Assembly (NCBI GenBank): GCA_900543805.1
Contig: UQTE01000001.1
Span: 1 to 64,000, forward strand
Origin: an uncultured Sutterella sp.
Lineage (GTDB): Bacteria; Pseudomonadota; Gammaproteobacteria; Burkholderiales; Burkholderiaceae_F
Length of the DNA: 64,000 nt
Direction: 5' to 3'
Under the pieces are notes generated by a model. The model did not search any database, was not told the origin of the DNA, and saw only the letters and a program-made list of their open reading frames with translations. Position numbers and translations under genes: made by a program. Of this stretch, positions 16,775 through 24,512 are shown in pieces. Within the stretch, counting starts at the first letter, position 1, and every line of letters starts with the position of its first letter.

Positions 16775-17236
16775 TTATTCGTTCGAGCGCAGCGCGATTT
16801 CGCGGGTCTTCGAGGAGTGGATGTTGCGCACGAGACTGTCGAGCAGGCTCGAGAGTTCCTCCACGAGATTGGAGTTGCTGATCACGCCGATGAGCGCACC
16901 TTCCTCATCCACGATCGGCAGACGGCGAATCCCGAACTCGCGCATGCGGGCGAGGGCCACCACCATGCTTTCGGTGGGAGCCGCGGTGACGACGGGCGCC
17001 GTCATGGCTTCATGCACGGTCACTTTGTTCGGATCCCGATTGCGGGCGACCACTTCGATGGCGATGTCACGGTCCGTGATCATGCCGATCGGGCGATTGT
17101 TGCGGTCCACCACTACGAGACTGCCGACGTGTTCGCGGCGCATCTGGGCCGCACATTCCGTAATGTTCTTTTCATCGGTGATGGTCGCGACCTTGTGGAC
17201 GGCCATGTCGATGACTTTCATGGAGCGGGTTCTCAT
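16775..17236 (-). CDS. Paired-CBS-domain protein
   Basis: A 153-residue cytoplasmic protein made almost entirely of two CBS motifs (roughly residues 12-66 and 76-130). Typical landmarks are VGSLVVVD, GMITDRDI and RRLPIVDE...GVISNSNL. Such proteins bind adenine nucleotides or SAM and act as sensors, but there is no fused effector domain to indicate the target. The ATG at 17236 with GGGTGA nine bases ahead is preferred to the next ATG five codons on. It lies downstream of ttcA on the same strand. Confidence 0.85.
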   Translation of the reverse strand: MRTRSMKVIDMAVHKVATITDEKNITECAAQMRREHVGSLVVVDRNNRPIGMITDRDIAIEVVARNRDPNKVTVHEAMTAPVVTAAPTESMVVALARMREFGIRRLPIVDEEGALIGVISNSNLVEELSSLLDSLVRNIHSSKTREIALRSNE

Positions 17237-17317
17237 AGTTTTAAATCACCCTTTTGAATGTCAAATGAATTGAGAGCATTGTAGCCAAATAGGGGTACTC
17301 CGTTACGGCGCAGGCCC

Positions 17318-18208
17318 TCATTCTTGCGGTTCCTCCGCTTCCTCCTCTCGGGGAACGAGAGAAACGAAGTTGTGAAAGTCGTAGAGCGACTTATCCATGA
17401 GATGAGAGGGCGACACCCGCTGCAGACTCATGAAGAGGTTGTAGACGCGCCCGGGAAATTCGCGGTCCCAGCTCTTCATCAGTTCCTTGATTTCCTGCCG
17501 CTTCAGATTTTCTCCTGCGCCGCAAAGACCTTTGGGGGCAAGAGGGTAGCCCCGCAGCTTGGCGAACTTCTCGGTTTCATACTCGCGAACGTAGGCGAGC
17601 GGCCGGATGACCGTGTGTTTGCCGTCGTCGCTTCGCAGGACGGGCGGCATGGCCTTGAGGCGGCCGCCGTAAAAGAGGTTCAGAAGGAGGGTGCCGACGA
17701 TGTCGTCCATGTGGTGCCCCAGGGCGATCTTCGTGCAGCCGAGCTCGCCCGCCAGGCGGTAGAGCACGCCCCGGCGCAGGCGTGCGCAGAGCGAACACAC
17801 GCTTTTCCCTTCGGGGATCAGTTTCTGAATGATCGAGTAGATGTCCTGATCCTCGATGTGATACGGAACCCCTTCGGCTTCGAAATAGGCGCGAAGCGTC
17901 TCGGCGGGGAACTGCGGGATGTGCGGATTCACCGTCACGGCCAGGAGTTCGAACGAGATGGGGGCGCGCTTCTGCAGGGTGCGCAGAGCGTCGAGCAGCA
18001 CATAACTGTCCTTGCCGCCGCTCATGGCCACCATCACCTTGTCGCCCTCTTCGATCATGGAAAAGTCCGTGATCGCCTGCGCCGTCTGTCGAATGATCCG
18101 CTTCGTGAGCTTCTTCTGCGAGACGCTCTGCTTGTTGCGCTCGTTGTGCTTGAAGCCCGCGGCGTCCTCACGGAAGAACGGATTGCTTTCGGGAAGAATG
18201 GGAATCAC
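17318..18208 (-). CDS. ttcA: tRNA 2-thiocytidine(32) synthase TtcA
   Basis: A 296-residue iron-sulfur tRNA thiolase. The PP-loop SGGKDS lies about 65 residues from the start, followed by CSLC, and a third conserved Cys in GLCGAG; these correspond to the E. coli cluster cysteines and ATP site. It adds sulfur to C32 of certain tRNAs. The start is a GTG overlapping the folB stop as GTGA. The unusually short gap to folB points to translational coupling, though the two functions are unrelated. Confidence 0.94.
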   Translation of the reverse strand: MIPILPESNPFFREDAAGFKHNERNKQSVSQKKLTKRIIRQTAQAITDFSMIEEGDKVMVAMSGGKDSYVLLDALRTLQKRAPISFELLAVTVNPHIPQFPAETLRAYFEAEGVPYHIEDQDIYSIIQKLIPEGKSVCSLCARLRRGVLYRLAGELGCTKIALGHHMDDIVGTLLLNLFYGGRLKAMPPVLRSDDGKHTVIRPLAYVREYETEKFAKLRGYPLAPKGLCGAGENLKRQEIKELMKSWDREFPGRVYNLFMSLQRVSPSHLMDKSLYDFHNFVSLVPREEEAEEPQE

Positions 18209-18594
18209 GAGGCACTCTCCTCATAAAAGAAACGCCAGATTTCCACGCCCGCCGCTTCGACCTCTTCGTAGGCGTCGGGCTTTTCCGACGCGATGCGCAC
18301 GGCGAGAACGCCGGGCAGTTCGCCGAGGCGCTCGGCGATTTCCGCTACGAGCGTTTCCTGCAGGTCGTGATGACGGGCGAGCGCCGTGTTCTTGAGCACA
18401 TCGACGATTTGGTCGTAGTTGAGGACCTCGTCGAGCGAATCTCGGCAAACGGGCGTGTCGGGCACCCAGACGTCACACGAAAGAATCAGACGCTGCGGCG
18501 CTTTTTTTTCGTGTTCGTAGGCGCCGATCGGCGCGGTAATCGTTACATTACGAATAAAAAGGCGCCGAGCACGCAAAAGGCGGTTCGGAAGCAT
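18205..18594 (-). CDS. folB: Dihydroneopterin aldolase
   Basis: A 129-residue folate-pathway enzyme converting dihydroneopterin to 6-hydroxymethyl-dihydropterin. The conserved Glu in GAYEHEK, Tyr in LNYDQIVD and Lys in SEKPDAY correspond to active-site residues of the family. The ATG at 18594 is chosen over a TTG two codons earlier; neither has a strong ribosome-binding site. It is coupled to ttcA by a four-base overlap and divergent from the DUF2905 gene. Confidence 0.9.
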   Translation of the reverse strand: MLPNRLLRARRLFIRNVTITAPIGAYEHEKKAPQRLILSCDVWVPDTPVCRDSLDEVLNYDQIVDVLKNTALARHHDLQETLVAEIAERLGELPGVLAVRIASEKPDAYEEVEAAGVEIWRFFYEESAS

Positions 18595-18662
18595 GAACAA
18601 TAGGGAGTGAATGAAAGAAGAGAGGTACTCTAGCAGAACGCCTCTCTTGAGAAAGGAAGATT

Positions 18663-18854
18663 ATGCGTTGGGCCCTGGTCATTTTCGTACTGTTTTTCGT
18701 ACTGCTCACCTGGATGCCGCAGCTGCGGCGCTTCGGGCTCGGACGCCTGCCCGGGGACATTCACTTTGAAGCCTTCGGGCGCAAGGTGGAGCTCCCCCTC
18801 ATGAGCACGATGCTGCTCGCCGTGGTGGGGCTCCTCCTCATCAAGCTTTTCTGA
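18663..18854 (+). CDS. DUF2905 family small membrane protein
   Basis: A 63-residue protein with two hydrophobic helices (about residues 3-17 and 47-62) around a conserved middle, LGLGRLPGDIHFEAFGRKVELP, that marks the DUF2905 family. AAAGGAAG precedes the ATG. Its biochemical function is unknown. It converges on cca, and a parS site begins two bases after its stop codon. Confidence 0.85.
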   Translation: MRWALVIFVLFFVLLTWMPQLRRFGLGRLPGDIHFEAFGRKVELPLMSTMLLAVVGLLLIKLF

Positions 18855-18856
18855 CG

Positions 18857-18872
18857 TGTTTCACGTGAAACA
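18857..18872. other. parS: parS site (ParB-binding centromere)
   Basis: TGTTTCACGTGAAACA is a perfect 16-base palindrome identical to the broadly conserved bacterial parS. It overlaps the last codons and TGA of cca, so ParB would bind over the end of that gene. ParB/Spo0J spreads from such sites and loads SMC; they cluster near the replication origin in most bacteria. No parA or parB gene is in the window. Confidence 0.9.
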
Positions 18873-19952
18873 TTGTTCCACCGCCGCCCTGCGGGCGGCG
18901 AGAACGGCTTCAGGGATGCCTCGCTTATCGGGGCAGCTGCGGGCGACGGCGCCCGCATCCACGCCGTTCCAGGCGGAGAGTCCCCGCAGAATCCGTTCTT
19001 CTTTTCGGTCCGCAGAGAGCGCCCAGAGATGCGCCGCGGACCGAACTCTTTCCGGGCGGCGAACGGCGTCCGCACGCCGGTAAAAGCGGCAGAGCGCTTC
19101 CGTTTCGAGGGCTGTCGTGAGCAACTGCCGGGCGCAGAGAAAGGCCTGCGCCAGATCGGCGCTCTCCCGGTCCGCCCGAACGGACTTCATGAAGCGCGCG
19201 ATCGTGTCCTCGTCCCGCGCTTCGAGCGTGAGCGCCGCAAAGCGTTCGGGATAGGCAAGATTTTCCCGAGCCGTCTTCCGAAGCAAGGCCAGCGTCTCGT
19301 CCGTGCAGGGCAGGTCGGGCGCGAAGTCTTCCCAAAAGCCGATTGTTTTGAGCGTTTCGAACATTTTCTCGGGGGCCTTCGTCATCAGTCCCTTTTTGAA
19401 TTCCATGCCGATGCGTTCGGGAACGAGCGCGCGGGTTTCTCCGTCGGCCACCATGCGGCGAAGGAGAATGAGGGTTTCGGGCGCAATGGAGAAGTCGGGG
19501 AAACGCGCCTGAAAGCGCGCGATCCGAAGCACGCGGACGGGGTCCTCGGAAAAGGCGGGACTGACGTGCCGCAGAATGCCCTCGCGAAGATCCTTTTGTC
19601 CGCCGAACGGGTCGAAAAGGTGTCCGTCCTCGTCCATCGCGATGGCGTTGATCGTGAGGTCACGGCGTCGGAGATCCTCTTCGAGCGTGACGTCGGAAGC
19701 GGCGTGAAACACGAAGCCCTTGTAGCCCGGCGCCGTCTTGCGTTCGGTTCGGGCGAGAGCGTATTCCTCGTGCGTGACTGGGTGCAGAAAGACGGGAAAG
19801 TCGGCTCCCACGGGCTGAAAACCGCGCTCGAGCATGGCTTCGGGCGTGGAGCCCACCACGACCCAGTCGCGGTCGCCCGGCACGATGTCGGGGTGAATTT
19901 CGTGAAGCAGGGTGTCGCGGACATAGCCGCCGACGGTGTAGACCTTGGGCAT
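18861..19952 (-). CDS. cca: CCA-adding tRNA nucleotidyltransferase, short form
   Basis: A 363-residue class II polymerase that builds or repairs the tRNA 3' CCA. GGYVRD near residue 8, GDRDWVVVG with the metal-binding acids, and RRDLTINAIA are diagnostic. At 363 residues it is shorter than the E. coli enzyme (412) and shows no clear HD phosphohydrolase domain at the C-terminus. Its final codons (Cys-Phe-Thr-stop) are written inside a parS palindrome. It follows slt after five bases and is probably cotranscribed with it. Confidence 0.93.
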   Translation of the reverse strand: MPKVYTVGGYVRDTLLHEIHPDIVPGDRDWVVVGSTPEAMLERGFQPVGADFPVFLHPVTHEEYALARTERKTAPGYKGFVFHAASDVTLEEDLRRRDLTINAIAMDEDGHLFDPFGGQKDLREGILRHVSPAFSEDPVRVLRIARFQARFPDFSIAPETLILLRRMVADGETRALVPERIGMEFKKGLMTKAPEKMFETLKTIGFWEDFAPDLPCTDETLALLRKTARENLAYPERFAALTLEARDEDTIARFMKSVRADRESADLAQAFLCARQLLTTALETEALCRFYRRADAVRRPERVRSAAHLWALSADRKEERILRGLSAWNGVDAGAVARSCPDKRGIPEAVLAARRAAVEQCFT

Positions 19953-19957
19953 CTTCT

Positions 19958-22252
19958 TTACGGCAAATGGGTGCGCGATGCCGGGCTCGGCCGAATGGTT
20001 CCGAGCATTTTGCTGAAGTTCGGGGCGGAGCCGTGCAGCATCAGCGCATAGGTGTGGGTGTTCGACATGACGTTTTTCACGTAGTCGCGCGTCTCAAAGT
20101 AGGGAATGGACTCGATGAAGGCCGCCGCCTCGATGGGACGGCGCAGGGTCGTGCGCCAGATCCTCGCGCGCGAGGGACCCGCATTGTAGGCCGCGGTCGC
20201 AAGCGGGAAGCTCTCGTCGAGCGACTCGTAGAGCGTGCGCAGATAGGCCGTTCCCAGGATGAGGTTCATCTCGATGTCGCTGATGCGGTGCGCTTCGTAT
20301 CGGTTGAGCCCGAGCTGCTTGGCCATCCAGGTGGCGGTCTTGGGCATGAGCTGCATGAGGCCGCGCGCGCCTACGGAGGAGCTCGCCTGGGGAATGAAGC
20401 GGGACTCCTGTCGGATGAGACCGTAGGTCCATTCCGTCGGGAGTTGCTGACCTTCGGAACTGCGTTCGATCACGGAGAAGAGCGGCGTGGGATAGCGAAG
20501 ACGGAAGTCTGATTTTTTCGTGCGGTCGGACGTGTTGATCATCCGGTGAATCAGACCCTGCCGACGGGCGTATTCGGCGAGCGAGGCGCGTCCCTCGTCG
20601 TCAAGACCCCGCATGGCCCAGTTCCATTCGCGATGACCGTCCGCGTACCAGTGCAGACGATAAAAAACCTCCGCGCGGCGTATGCCGGCGTTCTCTTCCC
20701 AGCGTTCGACGGCTTCTTCCTGAGGCGGCTCCCGAAGCGTCGGTTTCGGATAGGGACGCTTGAGAGCGTCGCAGGCGAGCTTTCCGTAGAAGCTCCAGTT
20801 GCCCGCGATAGTTGCGAAGCGTTTTTTCGCTTCCTCGTGATTGCCGCGCACGGCGTGGGCGCGGCCGAGCCAATAGACCCATTCCTCCCGCTTGAGAACC
20901 TCTTCGGGCATGCCGCGCAGGATGTTGAGAAGGGAATAGAGGTTTCCTTCGAAAATCGCGTTGCGGGCCTCCCAGGCGAGAACGTTCTCGTAGTCCGCCA
21001 TGAGTTCCCGGGGAATGCGGGTCTTGTCGGCGCGTCGGAACCACTTCGCGGCGTCCGGCCGACGGTCGACCGCGGCGCTGTAGCCGAGCCGGAACCAGAG
21101 GAGTGAACGCCGTCCTGCGGCGAGTTTTTCTTCGATTTTGTCGAGAAATTTCGCCGCTTCCTGGCGGTTGTAGGAAATGAGACGCAAGATTGCGAACTCT
21201 CCGACGCGCGCCGATACGGAGGAGGGCTTTTTCATCGCCTTCCGGTACCAATCGTGCGGATGCTCGAGAATGCGCTCGAGCGTGGCGATGGAGGCGGGAA
21301 GAAGCGGGCGGGGGACCGCACGGAGATTGCGTTTTGCCTCCGTCCACTGGCGCTTCTGAAGTGCAAGGAGCACTCGATCCCAGGACCAGGAACGATCGAC
21401 GCGGGCCAGAAGATCGCCGAGACGTCGGAAACTCTCGTCGGTTGCCTTCTGGTCGCGAAGGTGCAGTTTCACCGTCTTGCGCAGAGCCGCCGGCACGGGG
21501 CCGCGGGCGAGAGCGTCTTCAAGGCGATAGAGATAGAGCCAGTTGAGCAGTTCCGTGTCGTCGCGGTTCCACGCGAGGCTCTTGAAGTGCCGCTCAAAGG
21601 TTTCGAGGTTCAGCACTTCGGCGGCTGTTTTCAGATAACGCACCGTGGCGAGTTCTCCGAGGTACTCGCCGGCGTGAAGCTGTAGAAAGCGCTCGAACTC
21701 CGCGTGCACGAGCGGATCGTCCGGCGCGGCCTCGAGGCGCAACTCGAGTGCCCAAAGCGCCCAATAGCCTTCGATTGCGTTGGGGCCCGCCGTCTCGGCC
21801 GCGGCCAAGAGCAGTTCCAAGTCCTTTTTCCGATAACCTTCGCGGGCCATGCGGATCCACTTGTCCTCGGGTTCTTCCGGCGGTTGTGCAAGGGGAAAAC
21901 GGTCCGTTTCCTGCGGAGGATTTTCAAGAAATTCCGCCGTGATGCGGCCCGCCGTCGTGACGGCTTCCGTCTCTTCCTTTGAGCCTTCTTTCGGGGAGGC
22001 GGGCTCTCGAAAGAGTGCGTCGACCGAGCGGATCACTTCGGCAAAATCAATGGTCGCGGCTGTTTCGTCTTCAATGACGGGGCTTTCCCGTCTTCTCAGA
22101 TTGTGCAGACGCTCCTCCATCAGCACGGGCGCCCGCCCTACGGCGAGCATCCCGTCGACGGGCGTCGCCCGAACATCGGACGAAATCGCCGTCGAAAGGA
22201 CGGGCGCGAGCAGGGTGCCGAGCAACGACAGAAAAAGCCTAGACTTGACCAT
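19958..22252 (-). CDS. slt: Soluble lytic murein transglycosylase (Slt70-like)
   Basis: A 764-residue periplasmic enzyme that cleaves the glycan strands of peptidoglycan. A signal peptide occupies about residues 1-29. A long helical superhelix region follows, then the C-terminal SLT domain with the catalytic Glu at about residue 616 (RQESRF), the GARGLMQLMP segment and AYNAGP. It is longer than E. coli Slt70 because of an acidic, low-complexity N-terminal part. The start at 22252 is set by the signal peptide; a frame 12 codons longer would place charged residues ahead of it. It is first gene of an slt-cca pair. Confidence 0.9.
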   Translation of the reverse strand: MVKSRLFLSLLGTLLAPVLSTAISSDVRATPVDGMLAVGRAPVLMEERLHNLRRRESPVIEDETAATIDFAEVIRSVDALFREPASPKEGSKEETEAVTTAGRITAEFLENPPQETDRFPLAQPPEEPEDKWIRMAREGYRKKDLELLLAAAETAGPNAIEGYWALWALELRLEAAPDDPLVHAEFERFLQLHAGEYLGELATVRYLKTAAEVLNLETFERHFKSLAWNRDDTELLNWLYLYRLEDALARGPVPAALRKTVKLHLRDQKATDESFRRLGDLLARVDRSWSWDRVLLALQKRQWTEAKRNLRAVPRPLLPASIATLERILEHPHDWYRKAMKKPSSVSARVGEFAILRLISYNRQEAAKFLDKIEEKLAAGRRSLLWFRLGYSAAVDRRPDAAKWFRRADKTRIPRELMADYENVLAWEARNAIFEGNLYSLLNILRGMPEEVLKREEWVYWLGRAHAVRGNHEEAKKRFATIAGNWSFYGKLACDALKRPYPKPTLREPPQEEAVERWEENAGIRRAEVFYRLHWYADGHREWNWAMRGLDDEGRASLAEYARRQGLIHRMINTSDRTKKSDFRLRYPTPLFSVIERSSEGQQLPTEWTYGLIRQESRFIPQASSSVGARGLMQLMPKTATWMAKQLGLNRYEAHRISDIEMNLILGTAYLRTLYESLDESFPLATAAYNAGPSRARIWRTTLRRPIEAAAFIESIPYFETRDYVKNVMSNTHTYALMLHGSAPNFSKMLGTIRPSPASRTHLP

Positions 22253-22323
22253 ATCCGGAGTATTTGCGCATCGCATAAGATGAAACAACTATAACGGAAG
22301 AGAGAAGGGGGACAAGGAGAGAG

Positions 22324-22863
22324 ATGAACGAGAAACGACTTTGGCGGCAGCGTTGCCGGGAGATTCGCGGGGTTCGGGCGCGCGAAGCAGGTCCGATGCT
22401 GGAAGAGGCTTTTGAACGTTGTCTGGAAGAGGTGAAAACTGGAACGATCGGCATTTGCTGGCCCTTCGGGAGCGAATCCGATCTGCGTGCCGCGGCTCTT
22501 CGCTGGTGCGGTGACGATTCCGCCCGGCGTCTCGCCGTTCCCGCCGTCGAGGAGACGGGCATCCGCTATCGCCTCTGGGAGAAAGACACGCCCCTCACGA
22601 AGGATCGGGCCGGTCTGACGGTGCCCGACGCCGAGGCCGTTTTCCCCGATCTGATTTTCGTGCCGGCCCTCGGATATTCCTCTCAGGGACACCGTCTCGG
22701 CTACGGAGGCGGGTATTTCGACCGCTTCCTCGCCGAGAGTCGTCCGAAGAGATGCGTTCTCATCGCCTTCGAGGCGCAGAAGGTGCCCGCGTCGCTCTTT
22801 GCGGCGCACGACCTCCGCTTTGACGCGCTGATCACGGAAAAGGGCCTCACGAATTTTCCATAA
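22324..22863 (+). CDS. 5-formyltetrahydrofolate cyclo-ligase
   Basis: A 179-residue ATP-dependent enzyme that converts 5-formyl-THF to 5,10-methenyl-THF. The hallmark GHRLGYGGGYFDRF segment near the C-terminus and the PALGYSSQG lead-in are present. The length is typical of the YgfA/MTHFS family. AAGGAGAG precedes the ATG. It stands alone, divergent from slt, and ends in a strong TTCG-loop terminator. Confidence 0.92.
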   Translation: MNEKRLWRQRCREIRGVRAREAGPMLEEAFERCLEEVKTGTIGICWPFGSESDLRAAALRWCGDDSARRLAVPAVEETGIRYRLWEKDTPLTKDRAGLTVPDAEAVFPDLIFVPALGYSSQGHRLGYGGGYFDRFLAESRPKRCVLIAFEAQKVPASLFAAHDLRFDALITEKGLTNFP

Positions 22864-22866
22864 GAA

Positions 22867-22900
22867 AACCCCGAAGGGTTCGCCCTTCGGGGTTCGTTTT
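22867..22900. terminator. Terminator after the cyclo-ligase gene
   Basis: A perfect 12-bp stem (22867-22878 with 22883-22894) closes a TTCG tetraloop and is followed by CGTTTT on the plus strand; on the minus strand CTTA follows the stem. It lies between convergent genes and may also serve ahcY. Confidence 0.85.
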
Positions 22901-22917
22901 CGCGGAAACCGCGGAGA

Positions 22918-24315
22918 TCAGTAGCGGTAGGCGTCCGACTTGTAGGGACCTTCCTTGGGCACGCCGATGTAGGCGGCCTGTTCGTCCGTGAGTTCCGAGA
23001 GTTCGGCGTTGAAGTTGGTCAGCTGCAGGCGGGCAACCTTTTCGTCGAGGATCTTCGGCAGGATGTAGACGCCGAGCGGATACTTTTCCGTGTGGCAGAA
23101 GAGTTCGATCTGCGCGAGCGTCTGGTTGGCAAACGAAGAGCTCATCACGTAGGAGGGATGGCCCGTGGCGCAACCGAGATTGACGAGACGGCCTTCGGCG
23201 AGGAGGATGATGCGGTTCCCCGACGGAAGCAGGATGTGGTCAACCTGCGGCTTGATGTTTTCCCACGGATACTGACGCATGGCGGCGACTTCGATTTCGC
23301 TGTCGAAGTGACCGATGTTGCAGACGATGGCTTCGTTCTTCATTGCGATCATATGATCGTGCGTGATGACGTGAACGTTGCCCGTGGCCGTCACGAAGAT
23401 GTCGGCCTTGTCCTTGGCGTAGTCCATCGTGACGACGCGGTAGCCTTCCATGGCGGCCTGCAGGGCGCAGATCGGGTCGATTTCGACGACCCAGACCTGA
23501 GCGGCGAGCGCGCGCAGCGCCTGGGCGCAACCCTTGCCCACGTCGCCGTAGCCGACCACGACCGCGACCTTGCCGGCGATCATCACGTCGGTGGCGCGCT
23601 TGATGCCGTCCACGAGGGATTCACGGCAGCCGTAGAGGTTGTCGAACTTCGACTTCGTCACGGAGTCGTTGACGTTGATCGCCGGGAAGCGGAGTTCGCC
23701 GCGGGCGTGCATCTGATAGAGGCGGTGAACGCCCGTCGTCGTTTCTTCCGTCACGCCTTTGATGTGCGGGATGCGCTTGGAATACCACTTCGGATCGGCT
23801 TCGAGATGACGGCGGATGGCGGCGAAGAGGGCCTTTTCTTCGTCATTCGTGGGATGGGCGACGAGGTCGGCGTTTTCTTCCGCGCGGGCGCCAAGGTGCA
23901 GGAGGAGCGTGGCGTCGCCGCCGTCGTCGAGGATCATGTTGGAGAAGCCCCCGTCGGGCCACTCGAAGATGCGGTGCGTGTATTCCCAGTATTCGTCGAG
24001 GGATTCGCCCTTCTTGGCGAAGACGGGCGTGCCGCCCGCGGCGATCGCGGCGGCGGCGTGGTCCTGCGTCGAGAAGATGTTGCAGCTCGCCCAACGCACT
24101 TCGGCGCCGAGGGCGAGAAGGGTTTCGATCAGAACGGCCGTCTGAATGGTCATGTGAAGCGACCCGGAAATGCGGGCGCCCTTGAGCGGCTGCGAGGCGG
24201 CGTACTCACGGCGGATGGCCATGAGACCGGGCATTTCCACTTCGGCAATCTGAATTTCCTTACGGCCCCAGTCGGCAAGACGGAGGTCCGCGATGGCGGA
24301 TTCAACGTTAATCAT
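22918..24315 (-). CDS. ahcY: S-adenosylhomocysteine hydrolase
   Basis: A 465-residue cytosolic NAD-dependent enzyme that splits SAH into adenosine and homocysteine, relieving product inhibition of methyltransferases. Family landmarks are [13 protein letters not shown], the NAD-binding [10 protein letters not shown], and the C-terminal KSDAYRY. The length includes the insertion typical of proteobacterial enzymes. AAGGAG lies ten bases ahead of the ATG. The 5' leader carries an SAH riboswitch, so expression should rise with its own substrate. metK and trpS lie upstream on the same strand. Confidence 0.97.
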   Translation of the reverse strand: MINVESAIADLRLADWGRKEIQIAEVEMPGLMAIRREYAASQPLKGARISGSLHMTIQTAVLIETLLALGAEVRWASCNIFSTQDHAAAAIAAGGTPVFAKKGESLDEYWEYTHRIFEWPDGGFSNMILDDGGDATLLLHLGARAEENADLVAHPTNDEEKALFAAIRRHLEADPKWYSKRIPHIKGVTEETTTGVHRLYQMHARGELRFPAINVNDSVTKSKFDNLYGCRESLVDGIKRATDVMIAGKVAVVVGYGDVGKGCAQALRALAAQVWVVEIDPICALQAAMEGYRVVTMDYAKDKADIFVTATGNVHVITHDHMIAMKNEAIVCNIGHFDSEIEVAAMRQYPWENIKPQVDHILLPSGNRIILLAEGRLVNLGCATGHPSYVMSSSFANQTLAQIELFCHTEKYPLGVYILPKILDEKVARLQLTNFNAELSELTDEQAAYIGVPKEGPYKSDAYRY

Positions 24316-24347
24316 TCGGAATGACTCCTTGATGGGAAAAGAGGAAA

Positions 24348-24448
24348 TGAGCGCCGTTGAAGGAAAGAGAGGTACGTGAACGCGGATGTTTCACGTGGAA
24401 CAATCCCGAGCCTGGCGAAGGAGGTTCGTCGCAGCGCTCCTCGGGATC
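24348..24448 (-). promoter_or_regulatory. SAH riboswitch in the ahcY leader
   Basis: Read on the minus strand the leader contains CCGAGGAGCGCTGCGAC, then CCAGGCTCGG, then AACGGCGCTCA, the three conserved blocks of the SAH aptamer. P1 is an exact 8-bp helix (24440-24447 with 24403-24410), a CGAA/TTCG hairpin fills P2, and GAGCGC (24439-24434) can pair with GCGCTC (24354-24349) as the pseudoknot. The aptamer ends about 18 bases before the ahcY ribosome-binding site, with no terminator, which suggests control of translation. These RNAs switch ahcY on when SAH accumulates. The linker after P1 is unusually long and begins with a parS site. Confidence 0.93.
24387..24402. other. parS: Second parS site, inside the SAH riboswitch
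   Basis: On the plus strand it reads TGTTTCACGTGGAACA, on the minus strand TGTTCCACGTGAAACA, which fits the TGTTNCACGTGAAACA consensus exactly. It abuts the 3' strand of riboswitch helix P1 and fills the linker before the pseudoknot strand. It lies 5.5 kb from the parS at 18857. Both are intergenic or at a gene end, as expected for genuine sites. Confidence 0.85.
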
Positions 24449-24453
24449 AAAAG

Positions 24454-24479
24454 AAAAGCCGAGGCATTATAGCCTCGGC
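24454..24479 (-). terminator. Terminator of trpS
   Basis: GCCGAGGC (24458-24465) pairs perfectly with GCCTCGGC (24472-24479) around a six-base loop; on the minus strand TTTTCTTTT follows. It separates trpS from the riboswitch-controlled ahcY, so ahcY must have its own promoter, probably in this short interval. Confidence 0.9.
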
Positions 24480-24512
24480 CTTTCCGAAGAGGGAACTCTT
24501 CACCGAAAGAAA

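Noticed and set aside
17388-17396. TTATCCATG as a DnaA box
   Set aside because: It differs from TTATCCACA at the end, lies alone and inside ttcA. No cluster of DnaA boxes is present, so oriC itself is not in the window.
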